DNA of 64,000 bases, from positions 496,001 through 560,000 of the forward strand of contig NZ_JAZGLW010000001.1 in assembly GCF_036409155.1 (NCBI RefSeq), given 5' to 3'. Below, one piece after another: positions 44,296 to 53,747 of this stretch. Each line of letters opens with the position of its first letter. The first letter of the stretch is position 1. A program made the position numbers and the translations under genes. The notes under the pieces were generated by a model. It searched no databases and was not told the origin of the DNA. It worked only from the letters and a program-made list of their open reading frames with translations. The stretch is from Mycobacterium sp. 050128 (GTDB taxonomy: Bacteria > Actinomycetota > Actinomycetes > Mycobacteriales > Mycobacteriaceae).

Positions 44296-45204
44296 TCAGT
44301 TCCCCAATTTCTTCCGCAGCCACTCGCCGATCTCGGCGATTGCGTCGTCGACCTCGGGCACCCAGCCCGCCGCGATGATGAAGGAGTGCTGACCCCCCTC
44401 GACTTCGCCCACCAGGACGTCGTTTCCGGCCGCGTCGAGGCGACGGGCGAACTCGGCATCCTCGCCGGCGAGCACTTCGTCGCTGCCCCAGAACACCGCG
44501 GTCGGCGGCAGCCCGGACAGGTCCGCGGCAAGCAGACTCACCCGCGGGTCGTCGAAGCCCACTCCGGTGTCGTCCAGCCAGCATGACCGGAAGAACTCCG
44601 CGAGCGGACGCGACAGCAACCGGTCGTGCTCCGCGTTGCTGTCGTAGGTCTGGTTTGTCATTGTCAGGTCGACCCACGGGGAGATCGACACGATCGCGCC
44701 CGGCAGTGCGGCTCCTTCGTCCCGCAGCGCGATCGCCAGCCCGACCGCGAAGTTGCCACCGACCGAATGGCCAACGCTGGCAATGTTTTCCGGCCGGTAG
44801 CCCTGCTGAAGCAGCCAGTTGTAGGCGTTGCGCACGTCTTCGACTTGCGCCGGGAACTTGTGTTCCGGTGAGCGTCGGAAGTTGAGCACCAGGGCCCGCG
44901 CACCCGCCGCCTTCGCGATGTGCGCCGCGGCCTTGCGGTCGGAGTGCATGGACGCGACGACGGTGCCACCCAGGTGGTTGTGCAGCAACACGCGGTCCGG
45001 GTCACTGTCGACGGGAATGCACCACAGCGCCTCCACCCCGCCCGCGTCTACCTCCGCATAGGTCACGCCCTCGGGTTCCTTGGTGGCGATATGCATCGTC
45101 TCGATGACGTCGCGCACGGTGTCCAGGTCGAAATTCGGGTTGGCGGATCGCGCGCTCAGGGCGCCGAAGAAGTCGGCGAACTCTTTCGCCTGCGAGCTGA
45201 CCAT
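44296..45204 (-). CDS. Alpha/beta hydrolase (hormone-sensitive-lipase-like esterase)
   Basis: A 302-residue alpha/beta hydrolase-3 family protein. Nucleophile elbow GHSVGG (normally GDSAGG) near residue 143, a likely acid Asp in VFWGSDEVLAGED and His in GGQHSFIIA. The oxyanion HGGG motif is degenerate (HNHLGGT), which may affect activity. ATG 45204. It is divergent from a TetR gene with two palindromic sites between, so it is probably repressed by that TetR. Confidence 0.86.
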   Translation of the reverse strand: MVSSQAKEFADFFGALSARSANPNFDLDTVRDVIETMHIATKEPEGVTYAEVDAGGVEALWCIPVDSDPDRVLLHNHLGGTVVASMHSDRKAAAHIAKAAGARALVLNFRRSPEHKFPAQVEDVRNAYNWLLQQGYRPENIASVGHSVGGNFAVGLAIALRDEGAALPGAIVSISPWVDLTMTNQTYDSNAEHDRLLSRPLAEFFRSCWLDDTGVGFDDPRVSLLAADLSGLPPTAVFWGSDEVLAGEDAEFARRLDAAGNDVLVGEVEGGQHSFIIAAGWVPEVDDAIAEIGEWLRKKLGN

Positions 45205-45227
45205 GGGGTTACCTTTCCAGTTATTGA

Positions 45228-45256
45228 ATAACGATCGTTATAGTAACGGACGTTAT
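45228..45256. promoter_or_regulatory. Tandem TetR operators between esterase and tetR genes
   Basis: A perfect 14-bp palindrome ATAACGATCGTTAT (45228-45241) is followed at 15-bp spacing by a near copy GTAACGGACGTTAT (45243-45256, centre mismatch). Placed in the 89-bp divergent gap, they can control both genes. Confidence 0.7.
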
Positions 45257-45293
45257 CCTATGATGGCAGGAGCGTCAAGCCATAGGGAGACCC

Positions 45294-45887
45294 GTGAGAT
45301 ATCCACCCGATCAGAAGGCACGCGCGCGCGACGCACTCGTCCGCGCCGGAACCCGCTCGCTCAAGACGAGCGGATTCAACGGCATCGGCGTCGACGGGCT
45401 GGCCGCCGCCGCGGGCGTCACGTCAGGCGCGTTCTATTCGAACTTCCCGAACAAGACGGCGATTCTCGAGGCCGTCATCGAGGCGGGGCTCGGTGAACCG
45501 ATCGTCACGGACACCGGCGCGATGACCCGCGACGAGGCTCGGGCGCACATGATCGCGTTCCTCCACGAATACATGAACACCGATCACAGCCACGATGTGG
45601 CGGGAGGGTGCGTGATGCCCGCGTTGAGCGCGGACGTATCCCGCGCCGAACCGTCCGTCAAAGAGGCCTACGAACGCAAGATGCTCGCCCTGATCGACCG
45701 GCTCACCGAACTGCTCGACGGAGAAGAATCCGACCGCCGACGGCGAGCATGGAGCATCGTCGCCTTGATGGTCGGATCGGTGCTGATATCGCGCGGTATG
45801 CCCGAGCAGAGCGAAACCCGAAGCGCGGCACTAGATTCCGCGCTTCGTACGGCATCCGCACTAATGGACGCCGAATCGCGTGACTAA
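45294..45887 (+). CDS. TetR-family transcriptional regulator
   Basis: 197 residues. The helix-turn-helix at ~25-60 contains [20 protein letters not shown]; the rest is a helical ligand-binding domain. GTG 45294 with ATAGGGAG upstream. Divergent from the esterase, and two palindromes in the gap make an auto- and cross-regulated pair likely. The 3' end overlaps the rplO stop on the other strand by 4 bp. Confidence 0.88.
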   Translation: MRYPPDQKARARDALVRAGTRSLKTSGFNGIGVDGLAAAAGVTSGAFYSNFPNKTAILEAVIEAGLGEPIVTDTGAMTRDEARAHMIAFLHEYMNTDHSHDVAGGCVMPALSADVSRAEPSVKEAYERKMLALIDRLTELLDGEESDRRRRAWSIVALMVGSVLISRGMPEQSETRSAALDSALRTASALMDAESRD

Positions 45888-46327
45888 GAGACCTCGGAGG
45901 CCGAGCCGCCGGCGGCGGTGATCTTCTCGCGGGCACTGCCGCTGAACTTGTGCGCGGAGACGTCGACCTTGACGGCCAGGTCGCCGTCGCCGAGGACCTT
46001 CACCAACGAGTTCTTGCGAACCGCGCCCTTGGCGACGAGTTCGGCGACGCCGATCGCACCGCCCTCGGGGAACAGTCGGCTGATGTCACCGACGTTGACG
46101 ATCTCGTACTCGGTACGGAACCGGTTCTTGAATCCCTTGAGCTTGGGCAGCCGCATGTGGATCGGCATCTGACCACCCTCGAAGGTCACCGGCACGTTCT
46201 TACGTGCCTTGGTGCCCTTGGTACCGCGGCCGGCGGTCTTACCCTTCGAGCCCTCACCGCGACCAACGCGGGTGCGCGCCTTCTTCGACCCGGGGGCCGG
46301 CTTCAGGTCGTGCAGTTTGATGGTCAT
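45884..46327 (-). CDS. rplO: 50S ribosomal protein L15
   Basis: 147 residues, starting [20 protein letters not shown] after Met-Thr and carrying [13 protein letters not shown] and MRLPKLKGF of L15. Last gene of the spc operon here. In many bacteria secY would follow, but secY is 21 kb away at 22921-24246. ATG overlaps the rpmD stop. Confidence 0.98.
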   Translation of the reverse strand: MTIKLHDLKPAPGSKKARTRVGRGEGSKGKTAGRGTKGTKARKNVPVTFEGGQMPIHMRLPKLKGFKNRFRTEYEIVNVGDISRLFPEGGAIGVAELVAKGAVRKNSLVKVLGDGDLAVKVDVSAHKFSGSAREKITAAGGSASEVS

Positions 46328-46506
46328 TTGGTCTCCTCCACCTCAACCAGGTGGCTCACCTTCGCGATCAACCCGCGGGTCTGTGGGTTGTCCTCCCGGA
46401 CCACCGACTGGCGAATCTTGCGCAGCCCCAGGGTGCGCAGGGATTCGCGCTGCTTCCAGCGCGCCCCGATGGTGCCGCGCACCTGGGTGATCTTCAGCTG
46501 GCTCAT
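46324..46506 (-). CDS. rpmD: 50S ribosomal protein L30
   Basis: 60 residues ([14 protein letters not shown] start, [14 protein letters not shown]). Overlaps rplO and rpsE by 4 bp each. Confidence 0.97.
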   Translation of the reverse strand: MSQLKITQVRGTIGARWKQRESLRTLGLRKIRQSVVREDNPQTRGLIAKVSHLVEVEETK

Positions 46507-47192
46507 TGCTGTGCCGTTCCGTCACGCGCTGCACTGGCGGCCAGCGCTTCACTTTCCCGTCGCGCCCTCAGCATTCCGGCCGGGGCGACATCCTCGATCG
46601 GCAAACCGCGGCGAGCGGCCACCTCCTCCGGGCGCTGCAGCAGCTTGAGCGCGGCCACCGTGGCGTGCACCACGTTGATCGCGTTGTCGCTGCCCAGCGA
46701 CTTGGCCAGGATGTCGTGCACCCCAGCGCATTCCAGCACTGCGCGCGCCGCACCGCCGGCGATCACACCGGTACCGGGGCTGGCCGGGCGCAGCAGCACC
46801 ACACCCGCGGCCGCCTCACCCTGCACCGGGTGCGTGATGGTGCCGCCGATCAGCGGGACCCGGAAGAAGCCCTTGCGCGCCTCTTCCACGCCCTTGGCGA
46901 TCGCGGCCGGAACTTCCTTGGCCTTGCCGTAGCCGACGCCGACCATGCCCGCGCCGTCACCCACGATGACCAGAGCGGTGAAGCTGAAGCGCCGACCACC
47001 CTTGACCACCTTGGAAACGCGGTTGATCGCGACGACCCGTTCCAGGTAGTTGCTCTTGTCTCCGTCGCGGTCACGGTCGCGGCCGCGGCCACCGCCGCCG
47101 TCGCGCCGACCTCGCCCGTCACGGGAATCGCGGGAATCGCGGCCGTCACGGCTGTCCGGGGCGCCTTGCCCCCCAGCGGACTGCTCCGCCAT
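46503..47192 (-). CDS. rpsE: 30S ribosomal protein S5
   Basis: 229 residues. The first ~45 are an Arg/Asp/Gly-rich tail made of repeated [14 protein letters not shown] units, typical of mycobacterial S5, followed by the S5 dsRNA-binding domain ([19 protein letters not shown]) and C-terminal domain. It is involved in decoding fidelity. The codon repeats in the tail are a possible site of length variation between strains. Confidence 0.97.
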   Translation of the reverse strand: MAEQSAGGQGAPDSRDGRDSRDSRDGRGRRDGGGGRGRDRDRDGDKSNYLERVVAINRVSKVVKGGRRFSFTALVIVGDGAGMVGVGYGKAKEVPAAIAKGVEEARKGFFRVPLIGGTITHPVQGEAAAGVVLLRPASPGTGVIAGGAARAVLECAGVHDILAKSLGSDNAINVVHATVAALKLLQRPEEVAARRGLPIEDVAPAGMLRARRESEALAASAARDGTAQQ

Positions 47193-47214
47193 TATGCGGT
47201 CCTTCCAGTTGTCA

Positions 47215-47616
47215 TCAGAATTTCAATCCGTTCTCGCGCGCGGCATCAGCCAGCGCCGCGATCCGTCCGCCGTAGCTGTATCCGCCACGGTCGAACACCA
47301 CGCTGTCGATGCCGGCGGCCTTGGCGCGCTCGGCGATCAATTGGCCGACCCGCACGCTATGGGCTTTCTTGTCCCCGTCGAGTCCGCGAACGTCCGCCTC
47401 GATGGACGACGCGGCCGCCACCGTGGTGCCGGTGAGGTCGTTGACCAGCTGCACGTGAATGTGTCGCGCCGACCGGTTCACCACCAGCCGAGGACGCTCC
47501 GAGGTGCCGGCGATCTTCTTACGCAGCCGGGCGTGCCTGCGCAGCCGCGCGACGCGGCGAGTCGCGGAGATGTTCTTCCCCGCTGGCTTTTGCGTTTCAG
47601 CCTGTGTTTTCGCCAT
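47215..47616 (-). CDS. rplR: 50S ribosomal protein L18
   Basis: 133 residues; 5S rRNA-binding protein. [21 protein letters not shown] and the C-terminal [20 protein letters not shown] are typical. 22 bp from rpsE and 2 bp from rplF. Confidence 0.97.
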   Translation of the reverse strand: MAKTQAETQKPAGKNISATRRVARLRRHARLRKKIAGTSERPRLVVNRSARHIHVQLVNDLTGTTVAAASSIEADVRGLDGDKKAHSVRVGQLIAERAKAAGIDSVVFDRGGYSYGGRIAALADAARENGLKF

Positions 47617-47618
47617 GG

Positions 47619-48158
47619 CTACTTACCTGTCTTTCCGACCTTGCGGCGGACCTGCTCACCCTCGTAGCGCACGCCCTTGCCCTTGTACGGGTCGGGACGG
47701 CGCAGGCGGCGGATGTTCGCCGAAATCTGGCCGACTTTCTGCTTGTCGATCCCGGTGACGCTGAACTTCGTCGGCGTCTCCACCGCGAACGTGATGCCCT
47801 CGGGCGCCTCGATCAACACGGGATGGCTGTATCCCAGCGCGAACTCGAGGTTGCGGCCCTTGAGCTGCACTCGGTAGCCGACGCCGAAGATCTCCATCTT
47901 GGTGGTGTAGCCCTCGGTGACACCGGTGACCAGGTTGGACACCAGCGTTCGCGAAAGCCCGTGCAGCGAACGGTTTTCCCGCTCGTCGTCCGGACGGTTG
48001 ACCACGATCGCACCGTCTTCGCTGCGAACCACCGTGATCGGCTCGGCGACGGTCAGGTCCAGGGAGCCCTTGGGACCCTTCACCGAGACCTTCTGGCCGT
48101 CAATCGTTACGTCGACTCCGGCGGGAACCGGAATCGGCTTCTTACCAATGCGCGACAT
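47619..48158 (-). CDS. rplF: 50S ribosomal protein L6
   Basis: 179 residues from ATG 48158 ([17 protein letters not shown]). It ends with the L6 signature [16 protein letters not shown]. The longer frame to 48410 lies in rpsH and was not used. Confidence 0.97.
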   Translation of the reverse strand: MSRIGKKPIPVPAGVDVTIDGQKVSVKGPKGSLDLTVAEPITVVRSEDGAIVVNRPDDERENRSLHGLSRTLVSNLVTGVTEGYTTKMEIFGVGYRVQLKGRNLEFALGYSHPVLIEAPEGITFAVETPTKFSVTGIDKQKVGQISANIRRLRRPDPYKGKGVRYEGEQVRRKVGKTGK

Positions 48159-48168
48159 GGTTACCCCC

Positions 48169-48567
48169 TCACCACACGTACGCGAGGACTTCGCCGCCCA
48201 CGCCTTGTCTGGCTGCCTGACGGTCGGTGAGCAGACCTGACGACGTCGAAATGATCGCCACGCCCAGCCCGCCGAGCACGCGCGGCAAGTTGGTGGATTT
48301 CGCGTACACCCGCAGACCAGGCTTGGAGACCCGGCGCAGGCCGGCAATGCTGCGTTCCCGGCTGGGTCCGTACTTGAGCTGAACGACCAGCGCCTTGCCG
48401 ACCCGAGCATCTTCGGTCCGGAAGTCGCTGATGTATCCCTCGCTCTTGAGGATCTGCGCGATGTTGGCCTTGATCTTGGAATGAGGCAACGTCACCTCGT
48501 CGTGATACGCCGAATTGGCGTTGCGCAGACGTGTCAAAAAGTCTGCGATCGGGTCCGTCATTGTCAT
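48169..48567 (-). CDS. rpsH: 30S ribosomal protein S8
   Basis: 132 residues from ATG 48567 ([18 protein letters not shown]), ending [20 protein letters not shown]. 86 bp separate it from rpsZ. Confidence 0.97.
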   Translation of the reverse strand: MTMTDPIADFLTRLRNANSAYHDEVTLPHSKIKANIAQILKSEGYISDFRTEDARVGKALVVQLKYGPSRERSIAGLRRVSKPGLRVYAKSTNLPRVLGGLGVAIISTSSGLLTDRQAARQGVGGEVLAYVW

Positions 48568-48653
48568 GACAGCGTCTGTAACCTTCCTCGCGATGGTTCC
48601 CGTTAGGGGCCTGTCGCGCACCTGTTCTGGGTTGGTCTCTCGTCCTGTGCCTG

Positions 48654-48839
48654 TTACCAGCTGCTCTTCTGCACGCCGGGCAGTTCGCCTGCGTGCGCCA
48701 TTTCGCGCAGGCAGATCCTGCACAGCCCGAACTTGCGGTAAACCGCACGCGGACGTCCGCACTTGTTGCAGCGCGTGTAGCCACGCACCGCGAAGCGCGG
48801 TTTGGCGTTGGCCTTGTTAACGAGTGCCTTCTTAGCCAT
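48654..48839 (-). CDS. rpsZ: 30S ribosomal protein S14, zinc type
   Basis: 61 residues with a zinc knuckle CNKCGR...CRICLRE (four cysteines), the C+ form of S14. In mycobacteria a second, Cys-free S14 is made under zinc starvation; that copy is not in this window. Confidence 0.97.
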   Translation of the reverse strand: MAKKALVNKANAKPRFAVRGYTRCNKCGRPRAVYRKFGLCRICLREMAHAGELPGVQKSSW

Positions 48840-48843
48840 CTAC

Positions 48844-49416
48844 TCAGTTCTCCTTGAACGGAAAGCCGAGGGCCCGCAAGAGCGCTCGTCCTTCGTCGTC
48901 GTTCGTCGCCGAAGTGACGACGTTGATGTCCATGCCGCGAACCCGGTCGATCTTGTCCACGTCGATCTCGTGGAACACCGACTGCTCGGCCAGTCCGAAG
49001 GTGTAGTTGCCGACGCCGTCGAACTGCTTGGGCGAAAGCCCGCGGAAGTCACGAATACGCGGCAGCGCAATGGAGGTGAGCCGGTCGAGGAACTCCCACA
49101 TCCGGTCGCCCCGCAGGGTGACCCGCGCGCCGATCGGCATGCCCTCGCGCAGCTTGAACTGCGCGATGGACTTGCGGGCCTTGCGGATTTCGGGTCGCTG
49201 CCCGGTGATCAGGGCCAGGTCGCTGACGGCGCCGTTGATCAATTTGGCGTCCCGGGCGGCGTCGCCGACGCCCATGTTGACGACGACCTTGGTCACGGTC
49301 GGGATCTGCATGACGTTGCCGTAGTTGAATTCCTTGTGCAGCGCGTCGCGAATCTCGTTGCGGTAGCGCTCTTTTAGGCGCGGCTGCGCCTTCACATTGG
49401 CCTCTGTTGTGGTCAC
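48844..49416 (-). CDS. rplE: 50S ribosomal protein L5
   Basis: 190 residues; 5S rRNA-binding protein. [18 protein letters not shown] near the N-terminus and [18 protein letters not shown] central block ([20 protein letters not shown] region). 4 bp before rpsZ. Confidence 0.97.
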   Translation of the reverse strand: MTTTEANVKAQPRLKERYRNEIRDALHKEFNYGNVMQIPTVTKVVVNMGVGDAARDAKLINGAVSDLALITGQRPEIRKARKSIAQFKLREGMPIGARVTLRGDRMWEFLDRLTSIALPRIRDFRGLSPKQFDGVGNYTFGLAEQSVFHEIDVDKIDRVRGMDINVVTSATNDDEGRALLRALGFPFKEN

Positions 49417-49417
49417 C

Positions 49418-49735
49418 TTAGATGTCCTTGCCGTTGCGCTTGGAAATGCGGACGCGCTTGCCGGTTTCCTCGTCGACCCGGTAACCGACGCGGGTCGGCT
49501 TACCGTCGGAGTCGACCACCATCACGTTGGAGATGTGAATCGGCGCTTCCTGGGTGACAATTCCGCCCGAGCGGGCGCCGCGCTGGTTCGTCGAAACCGC
49601 GGTGTGCTTCTTGATCGCGTTGACACCCTCGACCAGCACGCGGTCGCGGTCCGGGAACACCTTGAGCACTTTGCCTTTGGCGCCCTTGTCCTTGCCCGCG
49701 ATCACCAGGACGGTGTCGTCCTTCTTGACCTTCAT
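49418..49735 (-). CDS. rplX: 50S ribosomal protein L24
   Basis: 105 residues with the KOW motif near the start ([18 protein letters not shown]). Abuts rplN and rplE by 0-1 bp. Confidence 0.97.
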   Translation of the reverse strand: MKVKKDDTVLVIAGKDKGAKGKVLKVFPDRDRVLVEGVNAIKKHTAVSTNQRGARSGGIVTQEAPIHISNVMVVDSDGKPTRVGYRVDEETGKRVRISKRNGKDI

Positions 49736-50104
49736 CTACAAAACCTCCGGGGCCAGCGAGATGATCTTCATGAATCGCTTCTCGCGCAGTTCGCGCCCGA
49801 CGGGCCCGAAGATGCGGGTTCCGCGCGGGTCGTTGTCGGGCTTGATGATTACCGCGGCGTTCTCGTCGAACTTGATGTAGCTGCCGTCGGAACGCCTGCG
49901 CTCCTTGACGGTGCGCACCACGACGGCCTTGACGACGTCACCGCGCTTGACGTTGCCACCCGGGATGGCGTCCTTGACGGTGGCGACGATGACGTCACCG
50001 ATGCCGGCGTAGCGTCGCGACGAGCCACCGAGCACCCGGATGCACAAGATCTCCTTGGCGCCGGTGTTGTCGGCGACCTTCAGCCGCGATTCCTGCTGAA
50101 TCAC
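49736..50104 (-). CDS. rplN: 50S ribosomal protein L14
   Basis: 122 residues ([20 protein letters not shown]). First gene of the spc operon, with a 160-bp leader from a SigA-like promoter. Confidence 0.98.
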   Translation of the reverse strand: MIQQESRLKVADNTGAKEILCIRVLGGSSRRYAGIGDVIVATVKDAIPGGNVKRGDVVKAVVVRTVKERRRSDGSYIKFDENAAVIIKPDNDPRGTRIFGPVGRELREKRFMKIISLAPEVL

Positions 50105-50273
50105 TCGATCTCCTGACTGCGTTCACGTGTGCACGGCAGGAGGACACCTCGGCAAACCTCAAGAAAGCAAGGCCCACCACAAACCTGACGTGCGCGGTCT
50201 TTGTTACCGAAGGGCACGCGGGGCCTGTGACGCTTGCACGCACCGGCCGAGGTCTGCCCAAGGCAACCCCTAG
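50105..50273 (-). other. Untranslated leader of the spc operon
   Basis: About 165 bp between the predicted start site and rplN. No gene or known riboswitch motif was recognised. It is a possible site for ribosomal-protein feedback control, for which I see no defined structure. Confidence 0.35.
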
Positions 50274-50302
50274 AGTCTAGGTGAAGTCCTGCTCAGCGCC
50301 AA
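50274..50302 (-). promoter_or_regulatory. SigA-type promoter of the spc operon
   Basis: Minus strand -35 TTGGCG (50297-50302), 17-bp spacer, -10 TAGACT (50274-50279). The -10 lies in a small palindrome CCTAGAGTCTAGG (50269-50281). It drives rplN through rplO independently of the S10 operon. Confidence 0.6.
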
Positions 50303-50374
50303 ATTCCTGGCGGGCCAACTCACACCTGCCGCGCAACCCACATTTAGCAGCGACGATACCGGCCCTCGCGGGCG

Positions 50375-51328
50375 TCAGTCGCCCTGCCGGATCCAGGCCA
50401 GGATGTACAAACTCATCGCCGACACCAGCGCGAGCAGCACCCACTGCACGACGGCCTGGTCGATCCACGAGCCCGGGGGTGGTGACCCGGGCAGGATATT
50501 TCGCAACGGAACGATCGCGAACAGCATCGCGGCGTACCACGTCCCGAACGGCGGCACGAATTTTCTGCGGCCCATCACCATCGGAATGGCCACCGACAAG
50601 CCCAAGATCGGCAGGGTGACGAGCACGATGCAGATGAAGATGTCGAAGACCAGCGGTCCCTTGGCCCGCTTCATCGTGATGACCAGCTGGGCGTCGTCGA
50701 GACCGCGCGAGTTCACGTTGCTGGTTTCGTCGTCGCGGCTGACGGTGACGTCCCAGCCGTCCAACCCCCCGGTCACCTCGACACGGGCGGGGAGTTTTCT
50801 GCGGTCGTCGCCGGAGCCGATGAAGGTGTCGGCGGAGATCTTCTCGGTTTTGTAGGTGTCGAGCGGCCAGTTGGCCGGATCGCCGTGCGCTTCGATGGTG
50901 GTTTCGACCTGTGCCGGCGCCTTGCCTTTCGGGAACTGCAGGTCGCCGAGGTCGTTCGTCGGATACAGCCGCACCGCGACGTCGGTGTTCAGCACGTCGA
51001 ATCGCTTGTCGTACAGCGTATCCGGGGGATAGACGAGGACATCCACCTTGAGACGATTGGACGTGGTTTTAAAGTCGTCCAGGCGCAACTGCACGATCGT
51101 GTCGTTGCCGCCGCCCTCACTGAGGTCCAGCGGTGGAAGCGGTCCCTCCGATCGCTGCAAGTAGTGCACACCGAACAGCGAGAAGGCGTAGACGCCGATC
51201 ACCACGGCCAGAATGAACGCGCCCAGTGACAGGCGCGGTCGGTGCCGGTTCAGAAAGCTGAGGGGGCCCGACTTCTTCGCCGATGGTTCCTCCGAGTGCG
51301 CCTCTGTCGGCGGTGTTTCGGTGGTCAT
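50375..51328 (-). CDS. DUF4436 membrane protein, copy 1
   Basis: 317 residues, Rv0713-like. A Glu/Pro/Ser-rich cytoplasmic N-terminus is followed by a first membrane helix (~45-65, GAFILAVVIGVYAFSLFGV), a ~140-residue external beta-rich domain, and three C-terminal membrane helices (LVFDIFICIVLVTLPILGLS onward). A conserved LRNILPGSPPPGSWIDQAVV loop precedes the last one. Start ATG 51328. Function unknown. Three paralogues in this island alternate with sulfatase-related genes. Confidence 0.85.
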   Translation of the reverse strand: MTTETPPTEAHSEEPSAKKSGPLSFLNRHRPRLSLGAFILAVVIGVYAFSLFGVHYLQRSEGPLPPLDLSEGGGNDTIVQLRLDDFKTTSNRLKVDVLVYPPDTLYDKRFDVLNTDVAVRLYPTNDLGDLQFPKGKAPAQVETTIEAHGDPANWPLDTYKTEKISADTFIGSGDDRRKLPARVEVTGGLDGWDVTVSRDDETSNVNSRGLDDAQLVITMKRAKGPLVFDIFICIVLVTLPILGLSVAIPMVMGRRKFVPPFGTWYAAMLFAIVPLRNILPGSPPPGSWIDQAVVQWVLLALVSAMSLYILAWIRQGD

Positions 51329-51463
51329 CGGACCCGGCCGGCAACTCGCTGGCGAAGTCCAGCTTGACGGGGTGACACCGGCAGATGGTAGCGAACATCC
51401 GCACCGCCCGCGCAACTAAATCTCGCGCGCCAGGGACTACTGTCACCTGCCCGAAAGCCGTCG

Positions 51464-52366
51464 TTAACGCTCGACGGCGGATCCGAGGTCGGCCACGCAG
51501 CGAAACCCGATGTGGGTGGTAGCGGTGTCCTGCGATTGCGGCGACCGGGCCGCCGGACGGTAGCGGTGGCAGTACTCCGGCGCGCACAGGTGCGAACCGC
51601 CCTTCAGCGCCTGGCTGACAGCCGGGTCGGCGGGTCCCGAGGGGGTGCAACACGCTTTCGGGGGCTGATCGAGCCGATGGTGCGCGGAAAACTCGGTGGC
51701 GGTCCACTCCCAGACGTTGCCGATCATGTCGTGCAGTCCGAATCCGTTCGGCGGAAACTCCCCCACCGGTGACGTTCCCACCCAGCCCAGCGCTCCGTCG
51801 TTGCGGTACGGGAAGTCGCCCTGCCATGTGTTGGCCATCAGTTGCCCGCCCGGCTGGGGCTCGTCGCCCCACGCGTAGGTGGTCTGGCTTCCGCCGCGGG
51901 CCGCATACTCCCACTCCGCCTCCGTCGGCAGCCGCCGCCCGGCCCAGCGCGCGTAGGCGGCGGCGTCGGGATACGCGACCTGAACGACCGGATGATCGGC
52001 CCGGTCCGCGACATCGCTGTCCGGTCCGAACGGGTGCTTCCAACTCGCGCCCGGCACCCAGTCCCACCACTGCCGCCAGTCGCGCAGGTCGACCGGGCCC
52101 GGCGTGGGACGGAAAACCATTGCGCCCGCACTGAGCTCGCGGGGATCGATACCGGGGTAGAGCGCCGGATCGATCGGCCGCTCGGCGACCGTGACATAGC
52201 CTGTGGCAGTGACGAATTCGGCAAACTGCGCATTGGTCACCGGGTACCGCTCCAGCGCGATGGGGCTCACGGTCACCGTGTGGATCGGCGCCTCTTCGGG
52301 GTAGAAGCTCGTCGAACCCATGCGGAAAGTGCCGCCGGGCAGATCGACCAACTCGGTGAGCACCAT
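51464..52366 (-). CDS. Formylglycine-generating enzyme (sulfatase maturase)
   Basis: A 300-residue FGE-sulfatase fold protein, Rv0712-like. It oxidises the Cys of CxPxR in sulfatases to formylglycine using a copper site formed by Cys261 and Cys266 (GGSHLCAPEYCHRYRPAAR). Blocks PGGTFRMGS, RRLPTEAEWEYAARGG and NVWEWT are typical. ATG 52366 was chosen over TTG 52387. The client is almost certainly the arylsulfatase at 56608-58968, whose motif is CSPTR. Confidence 0.93.
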   Translation of the reverse strand: MVLTELVDLPGGTFRMGSTSFYPEEAPIHTVTVSPIALERYPVTNAQFAEFVTATGYVTVAERPIDPALYPGIDPRELSAGAMVFRPTPGPVDLRDWRQWWDWVPGASWKHPFGPDSDVADRADHPVVQVAYPDAAAYARWAGRRLPTEAEWEYAARGGSQTTYAWGDEPQPGGQLMANTWQGDFPYRNDGALGWVGTSPVGEFPPNGFGLHDMIGNVWEWTATEFSAHHRLDQPPKACCTPSGPADPAVSQALKGGSHLCAPEYCHRYRPAARSPQSQDTATTHIGFRCVADLGSAVER

Positions 52367-52393
52367 TTCAGGGTAGGCGGCGCCCAACCCGCG

Positions 52394-53281
52394 TTAGTCC
52401 GACTTCTTGTACCACGTGAACATGTACGCCATCATCGCCGCGACGAGTGCGATCAGCACCCAGATGACGAGGGCTTGGTCGATCCAGGCACCCGGCGGTG
52501 GGGCCCCCGGCAGGAAGTTGCGGATGGGGATGACCGCGAACAGCAGCGCGGCGAACCACCCGCCGAACGGAGGCACCAACTTCCGCTTGCCGAGCGCCAT
52601 CGGAATGACAACCGCCAACGCCATGGTCGCCAGAGCGAAGAGGACAAGGCAGATTCCCAGATCGAAGATCAGCGGGGCCTTGGACCTCTCCAGGGTGATG
52701 ATCACGCTGTCGCCGCCTTCGCCGACGCGTTGAACCCTGACATCCCAGCCTTCCAATTTTCCGGCCACCTCGACACGGGCCGGTTTGTACTTGCGATCGT
52801 CGCCGGATCCGCCCAGAACCTCGGCCGAGAGCGTGTCCGTCTCGTAGGAGTCGAAGGGCCAGATCTCGGGGTCGCCGTGCGCCTCCACCGTGGTGGCGAC
52901 CATTGCCGGTGACTTGCCTGCCGGGTAGGCGAGGTCACCCGCGTCGTTGGGGGGATCCATGCGCACCGAGGTGTCGGTCTTCAGCACCTCCAGCTTCGGG
53001 TCCCACATGTTCTCCTGCGGGTACACGAGCACCTTCACCCCGAGGCGATTGGCGACGGTCTTGAGCTCCTCGATACGTACCAGCACGACGGTGTCGTCGG
53101 CCGCGTTGAGATCCGGAGCCTTGAGGGGCGCCGCCGATTCCCCGAGGAGATGAAAGCCGAACAACGACAAGCCGTAGACCACAATGAAAGCGACGAGAAT
53201 TCCCAGTCCGAGGAACAAGCGGCCTTTCGGCTTGGACGGTGGCGGCGGGGCGGCGTGCGTAGGCGGGGCTTGAGCGGTCAT
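52394..53281 (-). CDS. DUF4436 membrane protein, copy 2
   Basis: 295 residues with the same layout as copy 1: Pro-rich N-terminus (TAQAPPTHAAPPPPSKPK), one membrane helix, external domain with VKVLVYPQENMWDPK and HGDPEIWPFDSYET, then three membrane helices and the IRNFLPGAPPPGAWIDQALV loop. Ends 27 bp before the FGE gene and is likely co-transcribed with it. Confidence 0.84.
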   Translation of the reverse strand: MTAQAPPTHAAPPPPSKPKGRLFLGLGILVAFIVVYGLSLFGFHLLGESAAPLKAPDLNAADDTVVLVRIEELKTVANRLGVKVLVYPQENMWDPKLEVLKTDTSVRMDPPNDAGDLAYPAGKSPAMVATTVEAHGDPEIWPFDSYETDTLSAEVLGGSGDDRKYKPARVEVAGKLEGWDVRVQRVGEGGDSVIITLERSKAPLIFDLGICLVLFALATMALAVVIPMALGKRKLVPPFGGWFAALLFAVIPIRNFLPGAPPPGAWIDQALVIWVLIALVAAMMAYMFTWYKKSD

Positions 53282-53747
53282 CGGTCACCTCCACGGTGGA
53301 CAACTGGCGGCCGTCCCGCAATTCGCTGGACGATTCCAGCTAACCGGAGACGACACGAAGTCAGATGGTAATCAACCCGCGGCAATCGCGCTCGAAATGC
53401 GTCTTTTCGCAAACTTCCCTAGTCAGTCCCTGCACCGGGCTCGGCGTTGCCAAGTGCCAATTCACCCGATGTTTGTTTGCGCGTCGCTTCGATAGCTGTA
53501 AATGTCGACGTGTATCGAAAGCGGGGTGGACATGCACCCCGAAACCGGGCTCGCCGCTGATGCCGGGCGCCGTCTCGGTCGGCCGGGCTAGCTACGCTGC
53601 CTCAGACCGAGTGCACACCTGCCAGCCCCCGTTTCGATCGATGCGGTTACCCCAGGTCACCGCTCCCACGAAGCACGCCGCATCGCTAGACTTCGATCAC
53701 AGCCCAAGGCCGTATCACCGGCTGCCGTTCCCAAGGAGGCATTCAAC
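53282..53747. other. 466-bp divergent intergenic region, DUF4436 copy 2 / pstS
   Basis: No supported gene; a plus-strand frame at 53365-53751 has no homology or ribosome binding site. It holds two inverted repeats, CGGGGTG-n6-CACCCCG (53522-53541) and CTCGGTC-n24-GACCGAG (53574-53611), a TAGACT hexamer at 53687, and the strong AAGGAGG of pstS. Confidence 0.5.

Noticed and set aside
46503..47192. Tandem [14 protein letters not shown] repeats in the S5 N-terminus as a novel repeat protein
   Set aside because: The rest is plainly S5, and such tails are usual in mycobacterial S5.
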